From: Lates calcarifer
Lineage: Eukaryota > Chordata > Actinopteri > Centropomidae
Direction: 5' to 3'
Length of the DNA: 64,000 nt
Assembly: GCF_001640805.2 (NCBI RefSeq)
Contig: NC_066838.1
Location: 14,097,632 to 14,161,631 of the forward strand
Each line of letters begins with the position of its first letter. Positions within the stretch are counted from its first letter, which is position 1. Shown here in pieces: positions 23,541 to 34,100 of this stretch. The notes under the pieces were generated by a model. It searched no databases, was not told the DNA's origin, and saw only the letters and a program-made list of their open reading frames with translations. A program made the translations under genes and the position numbers.

Positions 23541-26500
23541 TCACAAATCGTTTCCCAGTCTTTCAATTTCATTGAGAAAGAAGTCCATGTCTTTCTGTGA
23601 GACGAGGGGCGAGAACACAATCACACGGAAAAAGTTGACTCTGTTTCCCAGAGGTTGGTAGCCAACCATCATTGTGCCTTGTTTCATCATGCGTTCCTTG
23701 ATGACTGGAGCAACCTGTGAATTTAAAACAGGAACAGAAAAACATGCAGTTATCTTGAAGAATAGGACGTGGTAAATACCTTAAAGTTGAATAATTAAGA
23801 AGTTGAATTTGAGTGCTTAAACATGGAGACTATTACTGATGTAATATAGAGATTTACTTTTGCCAGTCTGTCCTGGTAATCTGCATTTCCTTCCTTCCCC
23901 CTCAAACTGGGTGGTATATACCAGAAGCATACATTCACAAACTCTGGCTGTCCATGGAGACAAACACAGACGCAAGTGATCAGAAATTTGCAAAGAAAAA
24001 ACAATTTCCCTTTCTCAGTATGCTTGAGATAATTACGTACCTCACCCAAAATATGGAACCCTTCTCTTTTCTTCATCTGCTCCACCAGATACCTGTAGGA
24101 ATAAGTTTTAACATTCTGTTGGCCTAGGGACAGAACTCGTGCGTTGACAACGTTGGTTGTGTTTGTTCAAGAAGATGGAGATTGATTGTGGTAGATGAAG
24201 ACTAAGTGAATGAGGGCAACACAAACTCAAATATTCCTTCTTCCTCAATGTTTTAATTCAGAAAAATTAACACTTAAAGTCACTAATAATGCATTAAATT
24301 AATACAACTTGAGAAAACTGAAAGAGAAAAACAGATGTTTAAACTGCACCTCTTAAGGATGAGATCGTTTTGTATTTACTACTTGAATTGAGGCATGTGT
24401 GGTGCCACAGCTGCATACTTTATTTACCTTATGTGGATAAAAGCTCTGTCTACGCGCTCTGCCAAGCCATCAGAGCCGACAGCTTTCCACATCAACCACA
24501 GCTTCAGACAGTCCACCTTGCGGCTGCACTGCACAGACTTATCCCCGATGTCCAGATTGACGTCATAGAACTTGTCTTGCTGGAAGAGGTATGTGGCGTT
24601 GGCGCTGTGGCACTGCTTCAGCAGGTTCTGAGAGAAAGTAGAACAATTGTTTTTTTCAAGTACAAAAACCATAAGACAACACGATGTGTATCAGGTAATT
24701 CTGTTGCCTTAAACTTGGAAGCCAAACCGTTGTATCCTGCAGCAGCAAGACAGAACACTGCAGGCCAGCCACCAGCATCTTGTGCGGATTCCAGGCTACT
24801 GAGTTTGCTCTTGTCACACACACACACACACACACACACAAAATAAATCCTATATATAATCACATCTTCCCAACTTTTTATCTTTACTTATGCAAAGGAA
24901 AAGTGCTGCCTTCCTCATAATGTAAAATGCATCTCCCAGGCCTGCATAGTAATACCTGTCAACCCCTTTCATCAGATGTCTGTGTTGCTTGGAAAAGAGC
25001 ACACTCCCTCCCCAGGCAGCCTGTAACAAATGACAGAAAAACAGACAAACCTCTGCATGGTCTTAAATTTTAATGAATACAAGACAAGCTTACACAAAAG
25101 CAAGGCTTGTCAACAGACATCGATTTTTGTCTCCCGCGGGGGGACTCACGTCTACGTGCATCCAGAGCTTGTGTTTCTGGCAGACATCAGCTATGTGGTC
25201 CAGTGGGTCAAAGGCACCCTGAACTGTGGTCCCTGATGTGCAGCTGACAAGGAATGGCACTGCACCCTGGGAGAGACAAAATGAAGGTGAATGCAGTTAC
25301 CTTGAATTCTGTGATTTCTGGTTTGTCGGACAAACAAGATGCACCAGTTTCATGGTTGGTTGGTGAACCACAGCATGTCATATCTAATATTATCTGAGTA
25401 CTTGCTTACCTGAGATTTTGCCAGCTCTATCTTTTCATCCAGGTCAGCTGGAATCATGCGCCCCCTGCAGCACACCAGAGAGTGAAGACTTAAGGTAAAG
25501 AAATATCAACAAGGTATGATTGTGATAGGAACCTGAAAGCCATAATGAATAAAGCCGCAACCAACAATTATTTTCATTTCTTAACATTTATTTTCGTTTC
25601 TATTATAGACTTTTTTAATTTTCAATTCCATTTATATTATCTATTTTATTTTTATTCTTAGGCTCATCTTTTAATCTATAAAATGTAAGAAAATAGCTGA
25701 ATAATACCCTAATATATTCCTAGAGCCCAAGGTTGCATGTTCAAATTGCTAATTTTATTGGACCAGCAGTCAAAAACCCAAAGATCTTCAACTTTACATT
25801 GACATAAAATGGAGAATAGGTATAAATCCTCACATTAGAGAATCTGGAATCAGAGAATTTCTGGCATTTCTGCTTAATAAATGGCTTAAATGATAAAGTG
25901 ATTATGGAAGTTGATCAACCAATTTAGTGATTTTCAATTGTTTCATTTCTCACAATAAACAATACATTACCCATCATCCACTTTCACCAAAATGACGTTG
26001 TCGGTCCCCAAACCCAGATATGCGGCCCCTTTCTTCACCGAGTAATGGCTCTGAGAAAAACACAAAGAATGCTTCTTTTAACCCATGTTTACAGCATGTA
26101 GAGACAACAACGTGAACACCTTTTCTAAACCCTCATTCTCTGTCTGTATTCTCAGTCCCTCAGATGTGCAGTGCAGCCGTTTCTAACCTCTGGAGATGTA
26201 AAGACAGTTAGCTGTGGGAGACCCCACAGCCCCTGGCTTTTGACCTCTGGGAAGAGTCGGTAGCGTGCGAGGTTCATGGCGTACATGTTAGAGGTTGACC
26301 CCCCAGGGCAGAAGATACCATCACCTTCTGTCCAGCCCACCAGCTGACGCAGCCCTCTCAAAACCTCAGTCTCCATCAGCACGAACACAGGGGCCACCTC
26401 ATAGGTGAAACTGCAGGTAACAATACATTAATTTGACATCTCAAGTGACTTGTTACTCTCCAGATTCAGAGGTTATGTACAAAACATGTGATCATCTAAC

Positions 26501-27416
26501 AAAATGATGCACTGTTATATATTAAACAACCAATTAGTACAAAATTACTTCCATCTTGATCACAATAAAATGCTCTTATATATATTTATACATCAATGAT
26601 AATCAATAACATAGTATATGCAGTATAATATAACACAGTGAAAGGGTCATTCTGCAGCAGCTACTTTTACCTCGATACTTTCACTACTTAGTGACATTTT
26701 GATTGCAAGATTTAACTTAAAACCGAGTGTTTTTATTCTAGTTATTGTGACTTATACTCTGACAGGTTAGTGTTGAGAGCCTCGGTGAGAAATCGTCCAG
26801 CCAAGGAATGGTAGTCCACTCCGCCATACTGCTGATTAAAAAAACGTGGGTGACCTGAAATAAGCCGTAAAAAAGAGAAAAATTAGTGAATAAATGTAAA
26901 AAGGTTATTCTATTCAACTGTTTCACCTATCTCTGGCAGCCTTACTTGTCTTGATGCTGTACTTAGCAACATCTTTTACTCTCTGCAGGAGCCTGTGCCG
27001 TGGCTCCCCTGTCGCCCTCAGCTCCAGATCCAGCAGCAGAGCCAGCTCCTCCGGCTCCTTCCACTCACAGACCTGCAGGAAGAAACAAATGGATTGTGAG
27101 TTTTGTTCAGAATAATCAGTGTAATCTGACAGGACTGTAATTTTATGGCTTGGCGAGAGACCTTCTCTTTGATATCTGTGCCCTTGCGGAGCACCTCCTC
27201 CATGATAATTTTGAAGGTTTCATTCAAGAAGTGTTGACCCTCTGAGTGGTCAATAAGAGGCTCATTCAGGTCACAGAGACTAGCTGGTTCCTTGGTTTGC
27301 ATATCTGCTGCTGTTATAACAAACACATAAAGAGTCACTTCCAAAAGTCAAGAGTTAAAATATACATATGTATACAGCACACCATACTCACCTGAGAATG
27401 GAAACATATTTGCCAT
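23541..27416 (-). CDS. csad: Cysteine sulfinic acid decarboxylase, 14 coding exons, complete
   Basis: Exons in transcript order are 27416-27392, 27310-27162, 27072-26946, 26854-26758, 26410-26188, 26050-25971, 25464-25410, 25266-25150, 25020-24956, 24809-24728, 24627-24428, 24092-24041, 23947-23858 and 23714-23541 (TGA). They join in phase to 1536 nt, 511 aa. This is a PLP-dependent group II decarboxylase converting cysteine sulfinate to hypotaurine in taurine synthesis; it is cytosolic. Landmarks are [82 protein letters not shown], and NPHK with the PLP lysine at K323, then [16 protein letters not shown] and [16 protein letters not shown]. The C-terminus is ERLGNDL. The paralogue GADL1 is the alternative (KTSHPRFFNQ resembles it), but LKLWLMWKA, the C-terminus and linkage to znf740 favour CSAD. 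Start ATG at 27416 (GGATATGG) gives a short M-A-N leader. Exon 24809-24728 has an unusual (TG)13 acceptor and a weak GTTTGG donor. Confidence 0.94.
24815..24840 (+). repeat. (CA)13 microsatellite forming the 3' splice site of a csad exon
   Basis: On the - strand this is (TG)13 followed directly by ACAAG and then the csad exon starting at 24809. It occupies the place of the polypyrimidine tract. Confidence 0.95.
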
Positions 27417-27560
27417 ATCCACAGTTTTTAAAAGCTTCACTACTCTATGCTGACTGAGCAGACTGTAGAATATGGCTGTAAAGCAAAGGTACAGTGTGGA
27501 GGGAGCAGGAGGGAGCCACCTTTGTCCCAGACTAAGTTAATTAATGTCTGAAATGAGGTA
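27417..27560 (-). promoter_or_regulatory. csad: csad 5' UTR and proximal upstream region
   Basis: This is the sequence just upstream of the csad ATG. A possible splice acceptor (TTTGCTTTACAG, ending near 27482) suggests that the ATG exon is preceded by a separate non-coding exon. No TATA or CCAAT box is clear, so the transcription start is not placed. Confidence 0.35.
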
Positions 27561-28095
27561 ACGGAATGTGGGAAACAACAGAAAAGGCAGGAACTTCTGA
27601 TTTATTAGATTCTTTCACAGAAAAGAGAGTTCAGTGGTTTTATCAATACACAAAATCATGATAAATACACATGTGAATTTATCATGATTTAAAGAAGAAT
27701 TGTGCATTTCATAAAATGTAAAAGAGATTAACTTGTCATATTTTTTCAGGGAAGAAAATTCTTAGATGCAGCAACATATGCATTTGTGTGTCTACTCTCC
27801 TTTGACTGTCACAGATAGGTTGACACAATGTGATGTAAGGTGTGTTTATTCAGAGCCAAACTGGACATTTATGAAATGTTGAGCTGAGTTGAGAGAAACA
27901 AAACATGGGACAGAAATATGATGTTATCCTCCTCTTTAAATGCCCGAGTGTGTTAATATTAAAATGAAATGAATTTCCTTGACTGGAAGAAGAATAAAAA
28001 TCCCTACTACAGACACTAACAATGGAAAATACAAACACCTCTTTCAAAAACATTTCAGGAAAAAAAAACAAAAAAAATATTATAAGACTCAGAAA
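27561..28095. other. Spacer between csad and the CARD/DD gene
   Basis: AT-rich DNA with no recognisable coding exon. It separates the two - strand genes and may hold the csad promoter or a 5' exon. Confidence 0.45.
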
Positions 28096-28099
28096 CAAG

Positions 28100-28105
28100 T
28101 TTATT
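28100..28105 (-). terminator. Poly(A) signal of the CARD/death-domain gene
   Basis: AATAAA on the - strand about 285 nt after the stop at 28388, followed by a long T-rich tract on the - strand, which is a good cleavage context. Confidence 0.55.
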
Positions 28106-28387
28106 TTTCAAGTAGGATTTTTACATTTGATGCATAACAATCAAATGTAAAAAAAAAAAAAAAAAAGTGGAAAATTACCAAGAAAGATGAAGCAATTTCT
28201 GTCTCTACAGTAGAGAAGATGTCTAACAATAGAAAATATACAATAAAATCTGAAATAAAAATACAAAACCATATAAAATACAATTATCATCATATGAAAA
28301 ACATGTATGAGTCTGTATTGATCCCATAAAATAGCTTCAAGTGTTTCTTTTTTCCTGACATGGAAAGGTTTTCAGTCTCAGCAGGGA

Positions 28388-29247
28388 CTACCCAGTGAAG
28401 TCAGTGTCCAACAGAAAGTCAATTTTGTCAGGAGGCAGTGCCCAGTCATCCTGACTGAGCAGGGAGTGCAGGTGAGCTGCGGTGGCTTTTTCCCTCTGGC
28501 AGGTTCTCCAGTAGCGCAGCATGGCGAATACTCGCTCCACGTGGAGAGAGTTATCCTCCTCAAACTGCTCCAGCTTCACAGAGGGGATGTCCAGAGCCAG
28601 TCTGCCAACCTCCCGCCAACATTTGCCAATGGCACGTGCCACGATCATCAGCTGCTTCTCTGTCACTAAGCAAGAGCCTGTGCGATGAGACAGAGGCAGA
28701 TAAAGTATGTGGTGATCCCATAATGTTTTACAAGAAACAGCTTTGAGTGTAGTGTGACTCACCACTGTTGCTGCTCTGTTTGGCTGGAATAGTCTCTTGT
28801 AATTCAGGAGCTTGTTTTCTCTTTCTTGTTGTTTCTTGTTGTGTAAATAGAGAAAACTTTTATATATAACATATTAATCTAACAGTATCTAAGAATGAGA
28901 TTTCTGAAAAATAATGAGCAGACTATTCTACCTGATGAAGGTGTGCTGACTTGCAGATCCTTGACAAAATGAAGCAGTGGGAAGGTTTCCTGTAGTTCCT
29001 GGTCCTTCAGGAGTTCCAGGAGACCCTGTGCTTTTGCAGGCCCTCTCTGGATGATATGATCCAGAAGGTCTGTCACCTTCTCACTAGGAACACGGCAAGA
29101 TTTCACCTTCTCGTAGCCTTGAGGAGACAGCAGATTGCGGGAGTCTGCATGCTGCAGCACAAAGTCAGCGTCACCACTTAGAATTTCTATAAGCTTGGCC
29201 TTCTGGCTTCTAAGTAGCTGGATAAATTCTGCTGGTTCTTCAGCCAT
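28388..29247 (-). CDS. CARD plus death-domain adaptor (CRADD/RAIDD-like), 3 coding exons
   Basis: Exons are 29247-28932, 28834-28763 and 28677-28388 (TAG), joined in phase to 225 aa. Residues 1-100 form a helical CARD (FIQLLRSQKAKLIEIL, then YEKVKSCRVPSEKVTDLLDHI, then AKAQGLLELLKD). Residues 106-130 are a basic, polar linker (TTRKRKQAPELQE) encoded by the small middle exon. Residues 134-215 form a death domain (EKQLMIVARAIGKCWREVGRLAL, then ERVFAMLRYWRTCQREKATAAHL). N-terminal CARD plus C-terminal death domain in about 200-225 aa is the layout of CRADD/RAIDD, which bridges a death-domain partner such as PIDD1 to caspase-2. The sequence is not close enough to human CRADD, from memory, to call orthology, so a fish-specific relative is likely. 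I chose ATG 29247 (GTCATGG); the frame extends upstream only through GTG. The acceptor at 29275-29276 implies an upstream 5' UTR exon. A broken partial copy lies at 31316-31463. Confidence 0.85.
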
Positions 29248-29274
29248 GACTGAATGACTCACTTAAATCAGCTC

Positions 29275-31095
29275 CTGAGGAAAAAAGAAAAAGACAGTGA
29301 CAAAGAATTCTCTTAATACTAGCACAGATCAAGTCTGACATAACTGTGAAACAATACATGCAGTAGTCAGTCATTTTCCATTTAGATAAACATATTCCTG
29401 GAGGAGTTTTTTTGTAATGAACATGGCTGTAGCTATAAGATATGATAATATTCTCACATTTATTTGAAGTAGCACTCCCAAGACCACTGCAGCATGTCCC
29501 TATTGACAGCTATTACCTATGACCAGTAAGCAATATGCTAACAGATCATTGAAGCTATCTAAGAATAAGGTTATTGGTAGACACTGGCATATATTGTCTA
29601 TATTGTCATAGTGAGGTCATAACTATGCTGCTGTCTACTTACTACTACTACTCGCTGCTTGTGAAAGCTCCACCCAGTAGCTTTGGTCATGAAGTATGTA
29701 CAGTGGTAAAAGAAATAAATCACTCCCTGTTCATTCAAGTATGTGACCCACTGGCAAGGCTGGTAATTGCCAGGAGGGCCCAGACCTCCAGAGGCTCCAA
29801 AGCATGTTTACCCCACATCATTTTGGTCTACATGATTAGATTAATTATACATTTGTTATTAATTTGCACCACTTAAGTAAAATATTAACTATGACATGTC
29901 CTCCAACCTGTAGCCTTGCTCATGTAGGAAGATGACTGTTTTAGTTTGTTTGTTGCTTGTGTGTTGTAATGTAGTGTTTTAATATTATTGCTTTATTTTA
30001 TTTTTTAGCTGTGCATCTAGTAATTAGTAATCAGTACATCATAGAAGTAGGGGTTAATAGGGAACCAACAGCTACTTTACGGCCCTATAATAAATTAATC
30101 CGACAACACTCAACGTGAAAGTCGTGTATGTGTTCACTTATTTTTTAAACAGTCTTTGTTACATCATGAAATTACATGACAACAGTGTTTATATGCTTCG
30201 TTACAAAAAGACAACGAAGCCCCGCATTCAGCAATCCCATCAGGGTCTCTCGTGCTGATTATTTTTCATGTCTGGACTTCCTGGTTTCCTGACAGGATAC
30301 CTGCACTCTGCATTCACATCTGCTGTCGTCCAGCTCCAGATGCGCTTTACACACTCTGACACCGAGCAGTTTCATTTAACAAACATAATGCATCCTCTCG
30401 ACACTCTTACCGTTTATTGTAACAACTACAGAAAAAAAAAATTGCGATTAAACAAAAAACCTTTTTTGCAGACAAACAGAAAACATTTCCCCTGTTTACT
30501 TGGTGTGAATCACACAACAAACTTCCTCGTTTCTTTCCTCCCGCTGTGTTTTCTTCGTCTGTTCTTCAAAAACCACAGCTGAACCAAAGACTGTAGACAA
30601 ACGCATTGGAAATATAGATTAGCAGCATTTTATCTGTGTGCTTCCATCTAGTGGGTGGATGATTAAACTGCAGCCATCTGCCCCTGCTGTGAGGGTTTGG
30701 TGACATCTGGTGGGATTGAACATACACTGCACTCTTCAGAGATCTTTTATTGAAGAAAAGTATTATAAAAAGTTTTGTTTTACACTTAATAAACACACAT
30801 TTCTCAGAGTTAATTGCTTCTGACTTTTCACACAGTCATCACAACAGAGGTCACTGTGGACTAAACTGTGAATCAGCTGTTTTTGCTTAAATACAAAATG
30901 TATTCAGTGATCACATCTTTTAAAATTCATGAATTGTTATCTCACTCAAACTCAACCACCATTAAAACTCAGTGGATTTATGATCCAATTTGCACATGCT
31001 TACATTCTATTGTAAACACTAATCAATATATCTATCTAAAAAGAACATTTTAAAAAGTGAATAAACTCCCAATAGACTCCTAATAGACCTCATAG
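29275..31095. other. Upstream of the CARD/DD gene; no coding exon identified
   Basis: The CARD exon begins at an acceptor (TTTTCCTCAG) at 29275, so a non-coding 5' exon and promoter should lie in this stretch. None could be placed with confidence. The DNA is AT-rich, and open frames are short and have no recognisable domains. Confidence 0.4.
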
Positions 31096-31096
31096 A

Positions 31097-31111
31097 CTAT
31101 CTATCTATCTA

Positions 31112-31146
<35 letters not shown>

Positions 31147-31170
31147 GCCTGCCTGCCTGCCTGTCTATCT
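31097..31170 (+). repeat. Compound tetranucleotide array (CTAT)n(CTGT)n(CTGC)n
   Basis: About 74 bp of CTAT, CTGT, CTGC and again CTGT/CTAT units in series, about 145 bp to the left of the CARD/DD gene fragment. Confidence 0.95.
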
Positions 31171-31315
31171 AAATTATTATAGCTGTTATCTCAGGGAGCT
31201 TTTCATTAGACTATACTCTTTATGATATTATTTACAAAGACTAAACATTCCTCCATATGCAAGCATTAGGGAATGGTGGCATGTTATATACATTTTCTCA
31301 GATCAAATCAAGCTG

Positions 31316-31463
31316 TAACCCACCATTGTTGCTGATCCTTTTGGCTGGAATGGTCTCTTGTAATTCATTTTTGTTTTTTCTTGTTGTGTAACTAGAGAAA
31401 AAAAAAACAGTGAGCAGACTCTTCAGCCTGAAGAAGGTGTGCTGATGTGCAGAGCTTTGACAA
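31316..31463 (-). pseudogene. Broken partial duplicate of the CARD/death-domain gene
   Basis: This stretch aligns with 28759-28973 of the intact gene. It shares 'ttggctggaat.gtctcttgtaattca', 'tttcttgttgtgtaa.tagagaaaa', 'gagcagactcttc/attc' and 'gatgaaggtgtgctga / gaagaaggtgtgctga', in the same order and orientation. It covers the small linker exon, a shortened second copy of the intron before it, and the last bases of the CARD exon, then stops at a CTAT array. The CARD-exon donor GT has become GC, the linker exon has lost about 14 nt, and no CARD or death domain remains. It cannot make the protein. It is a segmental duplication relic and not a processed copy, because intron sequence is included. 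Confidence 0.8.
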
Positions 31464-31479
31464 TCTATCTATCTATCTA
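31464..31479 (+). repeat. (CTAT)4 array ending the gene fragment
   Basis: Four CTAT units directly abut the truncated right end of the duplicated CARD/DD fragment. Confidence 0.85.
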
Positions 31480-31711
31480 GAAGAGAACTGTCACTGTCGT
31501 TGTTATTCATTTAGATTGCTAAACTGTAAACTAAACAGCTTCTCTGCCTGAGTGTGCTTCCTCTAAACAAGAAGCTCAAACATTCATGTCGACGCCAAGG
31601 GATGTGTTGTTGTTCATGGTGGGGAAGTAGAATGCTGTAAACATGGGAATAAATATTTGATTGTTTTGTTTGAGCAGAAAAGACTCTTACTGCATGAATA
31701 CCAAATAGACA

Positions 31712-31712
<1 letters not shown>

Positions 31713-31749
<37 letters not shown>
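31713..31749 (+). repeat. (TG)n microsatellite
   Basis: Thirty-seven bases of uninterrupted TG repeat. Confidence 0.97.
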
Positions 31750-31751
<2 letters not shown>

Positions 31752-34058
31752 ATTAGATGTTGTGCATTTACAGCTATATGCAAGGCAATTTGAATGAAGT
31801 AGGATTTCCAGTACAACTGTGCTTAGTTTATTGTTTCAGAGGAAAGGCCTCTGACTGTTACTGGACAACAATTATCAACAACCGCTGGTCACATGTCTGC
31901 TTAGCCTGTTTACCCAGCTCCAGCTCTGGGAAATTACAAATCAATACCTTATTCCTGGACAGATATTTGCTTTGTGTGAGAGGAAAAGCCTCTCGAGCCC
32001 ATTTCATCCATACACAGTATATACTCTGAGTCACTGTGTGTATTAGCTGTCTGAATAAATCCAGTTTTCTCTCTGGCTACAGTGGGTGGAGAGAGTGGAG
32101 AGAACCATCATTTATTCCTATTATTTATTCTTACTACCCAGGTGAGACTACCGTGTAAGAGCGGAATGCACAATTCATCCACCTTTATGTACTTCTAACG
32201 ACTTTATTATGCTATAAATTTGCATTATATTCAGATTTGATTTATGTTGAGAAGATACATTATGAGGACTTTCACCATGCTGAGATGCAGTGATCTTACT
32301 GATCTATTTAAATTACACACATGTTGACATTCTGGGGGCTTTCAACTACAAATGTGCCTGTGAAGTGTGGCCTTAGTCCTTTTGCATTATATCCCAGCAA
32401 CACAAATAGAGCATACTGTGTATGCAAAATGAAAATGAACTTACTTTGCTGCTGATCGAGCACGCTCCCACTCATACCCTTGCGCTTTTCAGGCCCCATC
32501 ACACTTTCTGTCGAGTGGTAAACTCCATTTGTATGTGCATGCTAGTGGTGGATGGTATAATAGCTCGGACGCTCCACAGTGCTGACGGAGAATAATGCAG
32601 TTTCCTTATGAGTGGCTCTGGCTTCATTCTACAGGCCTCTGCACCTGGAAAATTGGGATTTTGTGGATGAGAGTGTGTGTATGAGTGTGTGTTTATTTAT
32701 GCATGTATACAATCCAAAAGTGAGCCACAGCAGCAGCTTATCCCCTTCATGCCTTAACAGGGAAATTAGATTTACATGTAAAGTAACAGAAAAAGAAAAT
32801 TGCTCTTACTGACAGTCTTTAGCAGCTCTGAGCCACAAGGAGCAAAACATTGTTGGGTCTACATTTATATGGATCATTTCTTTGTATGCGCTTTGACAAT
32901 ACATAAATAAGGACTATGTCTATACAAAGACACAAAAATGAAAATAAACAGAGCTCTGTTTGAAGCACAATCCTTGATGAAAGAGCCTTTTCTCTTTTGA
33001 ACAAGCATCTACTTTACAAATAGCTTCAGACATCACTCCTTTGTTACATTGCCTTGAAGTTCAGACCTGAGCTCACATTTGCGATGATTCAACAAAAAAC
33101 CCTCCACTCTAGAAACTTGTCTGATTTTATGTGTTAAAATGATTTTGTATAAATAGACTCAGGTACAGGAGCTATACTGATTTTCCCCTGGTGGAATGCA
33201 CTGTTTGTGTTTGATGCAGAAGACTGTAGTTCAGCTTCACATGGGGGCCTTCGAGACATGACCCCCCCCCCCCGGTTCCCACACTCAGGGCGGATGGAGC
33301 AGCGGTGAGGGGACAACCATGCATTTGAATGACTCTGATATGTCTGTTTGTTTAGCATGCATTATATATGAAAGACCAGAGCGAGGGAGGAAAAAAAGAG
33401 CAATGGGAGCAGGGCAAGCAGAGCAGAGCATAGGGAGGAAGAGAGAGGGACGCCTGCTGAAGAGACAGACACCGGGAAGAGAGTGAGAGAGAGACAGGGC
33501 AAAGGAAAGGACTTATTCACAGTAGAGTGAACACATACCGTAGGTGGGAAGCTTCGGTTTCCTGCAAAGTGAGGCTAGGTTTAGTATTATGAAAGAAGAA
33601 TAAGAGCAAAGTGCAGAAAAGTACAAAAGTAGAAAAAGAGATTTCAGCATGGCTCAGCTCAGTAATGCCATCGAGATGTTATAATCCTCACTTTTAGAGG
33701 AAAGAAGGGTCTAATATGGCATTAAGGCAGGGCAACTATCCATTATCATTCAGCATGTCATATACATTGTCTCAGATCAAATATATATGAAGCTGTAGTT
33801 CATTATGGGAAGAAGATAGTTTGCAGAGAACTTATAGGTTGAGCCTGTGATGTAACTGACGGGTCCATTAACTCTGATAGAAGTGTAAATAATTTTTGTG
33901 TGTGTGCTCCTCAGCACCTTAGAGTGGATAGTGAAAAATGGCATGCACATTTTCCTTCCTTTAAGTCTAATGAATGGAAGAGACAGTGAGTCTGACTGAC
34001 AGAGCAGACACATTCTCAGACTGCATTAAAGCCACGGAGGAGCTGCTGGAGAAAATGG

Positions 34059-34061
<3 letters not shown>

Positions 34062-34097
<36 letters not shown>
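34062..34097 (+). repeat. (GT)18 microsatellite
   Basis: Thirty-six bases of uninterrupted GT repeat. Confidence 0.97.

Positions 34098-34100
<3 letters not shown>

Noticed and set aside
24370..24846. 158-codon open frame on the + strand
   Set aside because: It is antisense to two csad exons and ends in the CA microsatellite. The csad exons on the other strand have phase-consistent splicing and clear homology.
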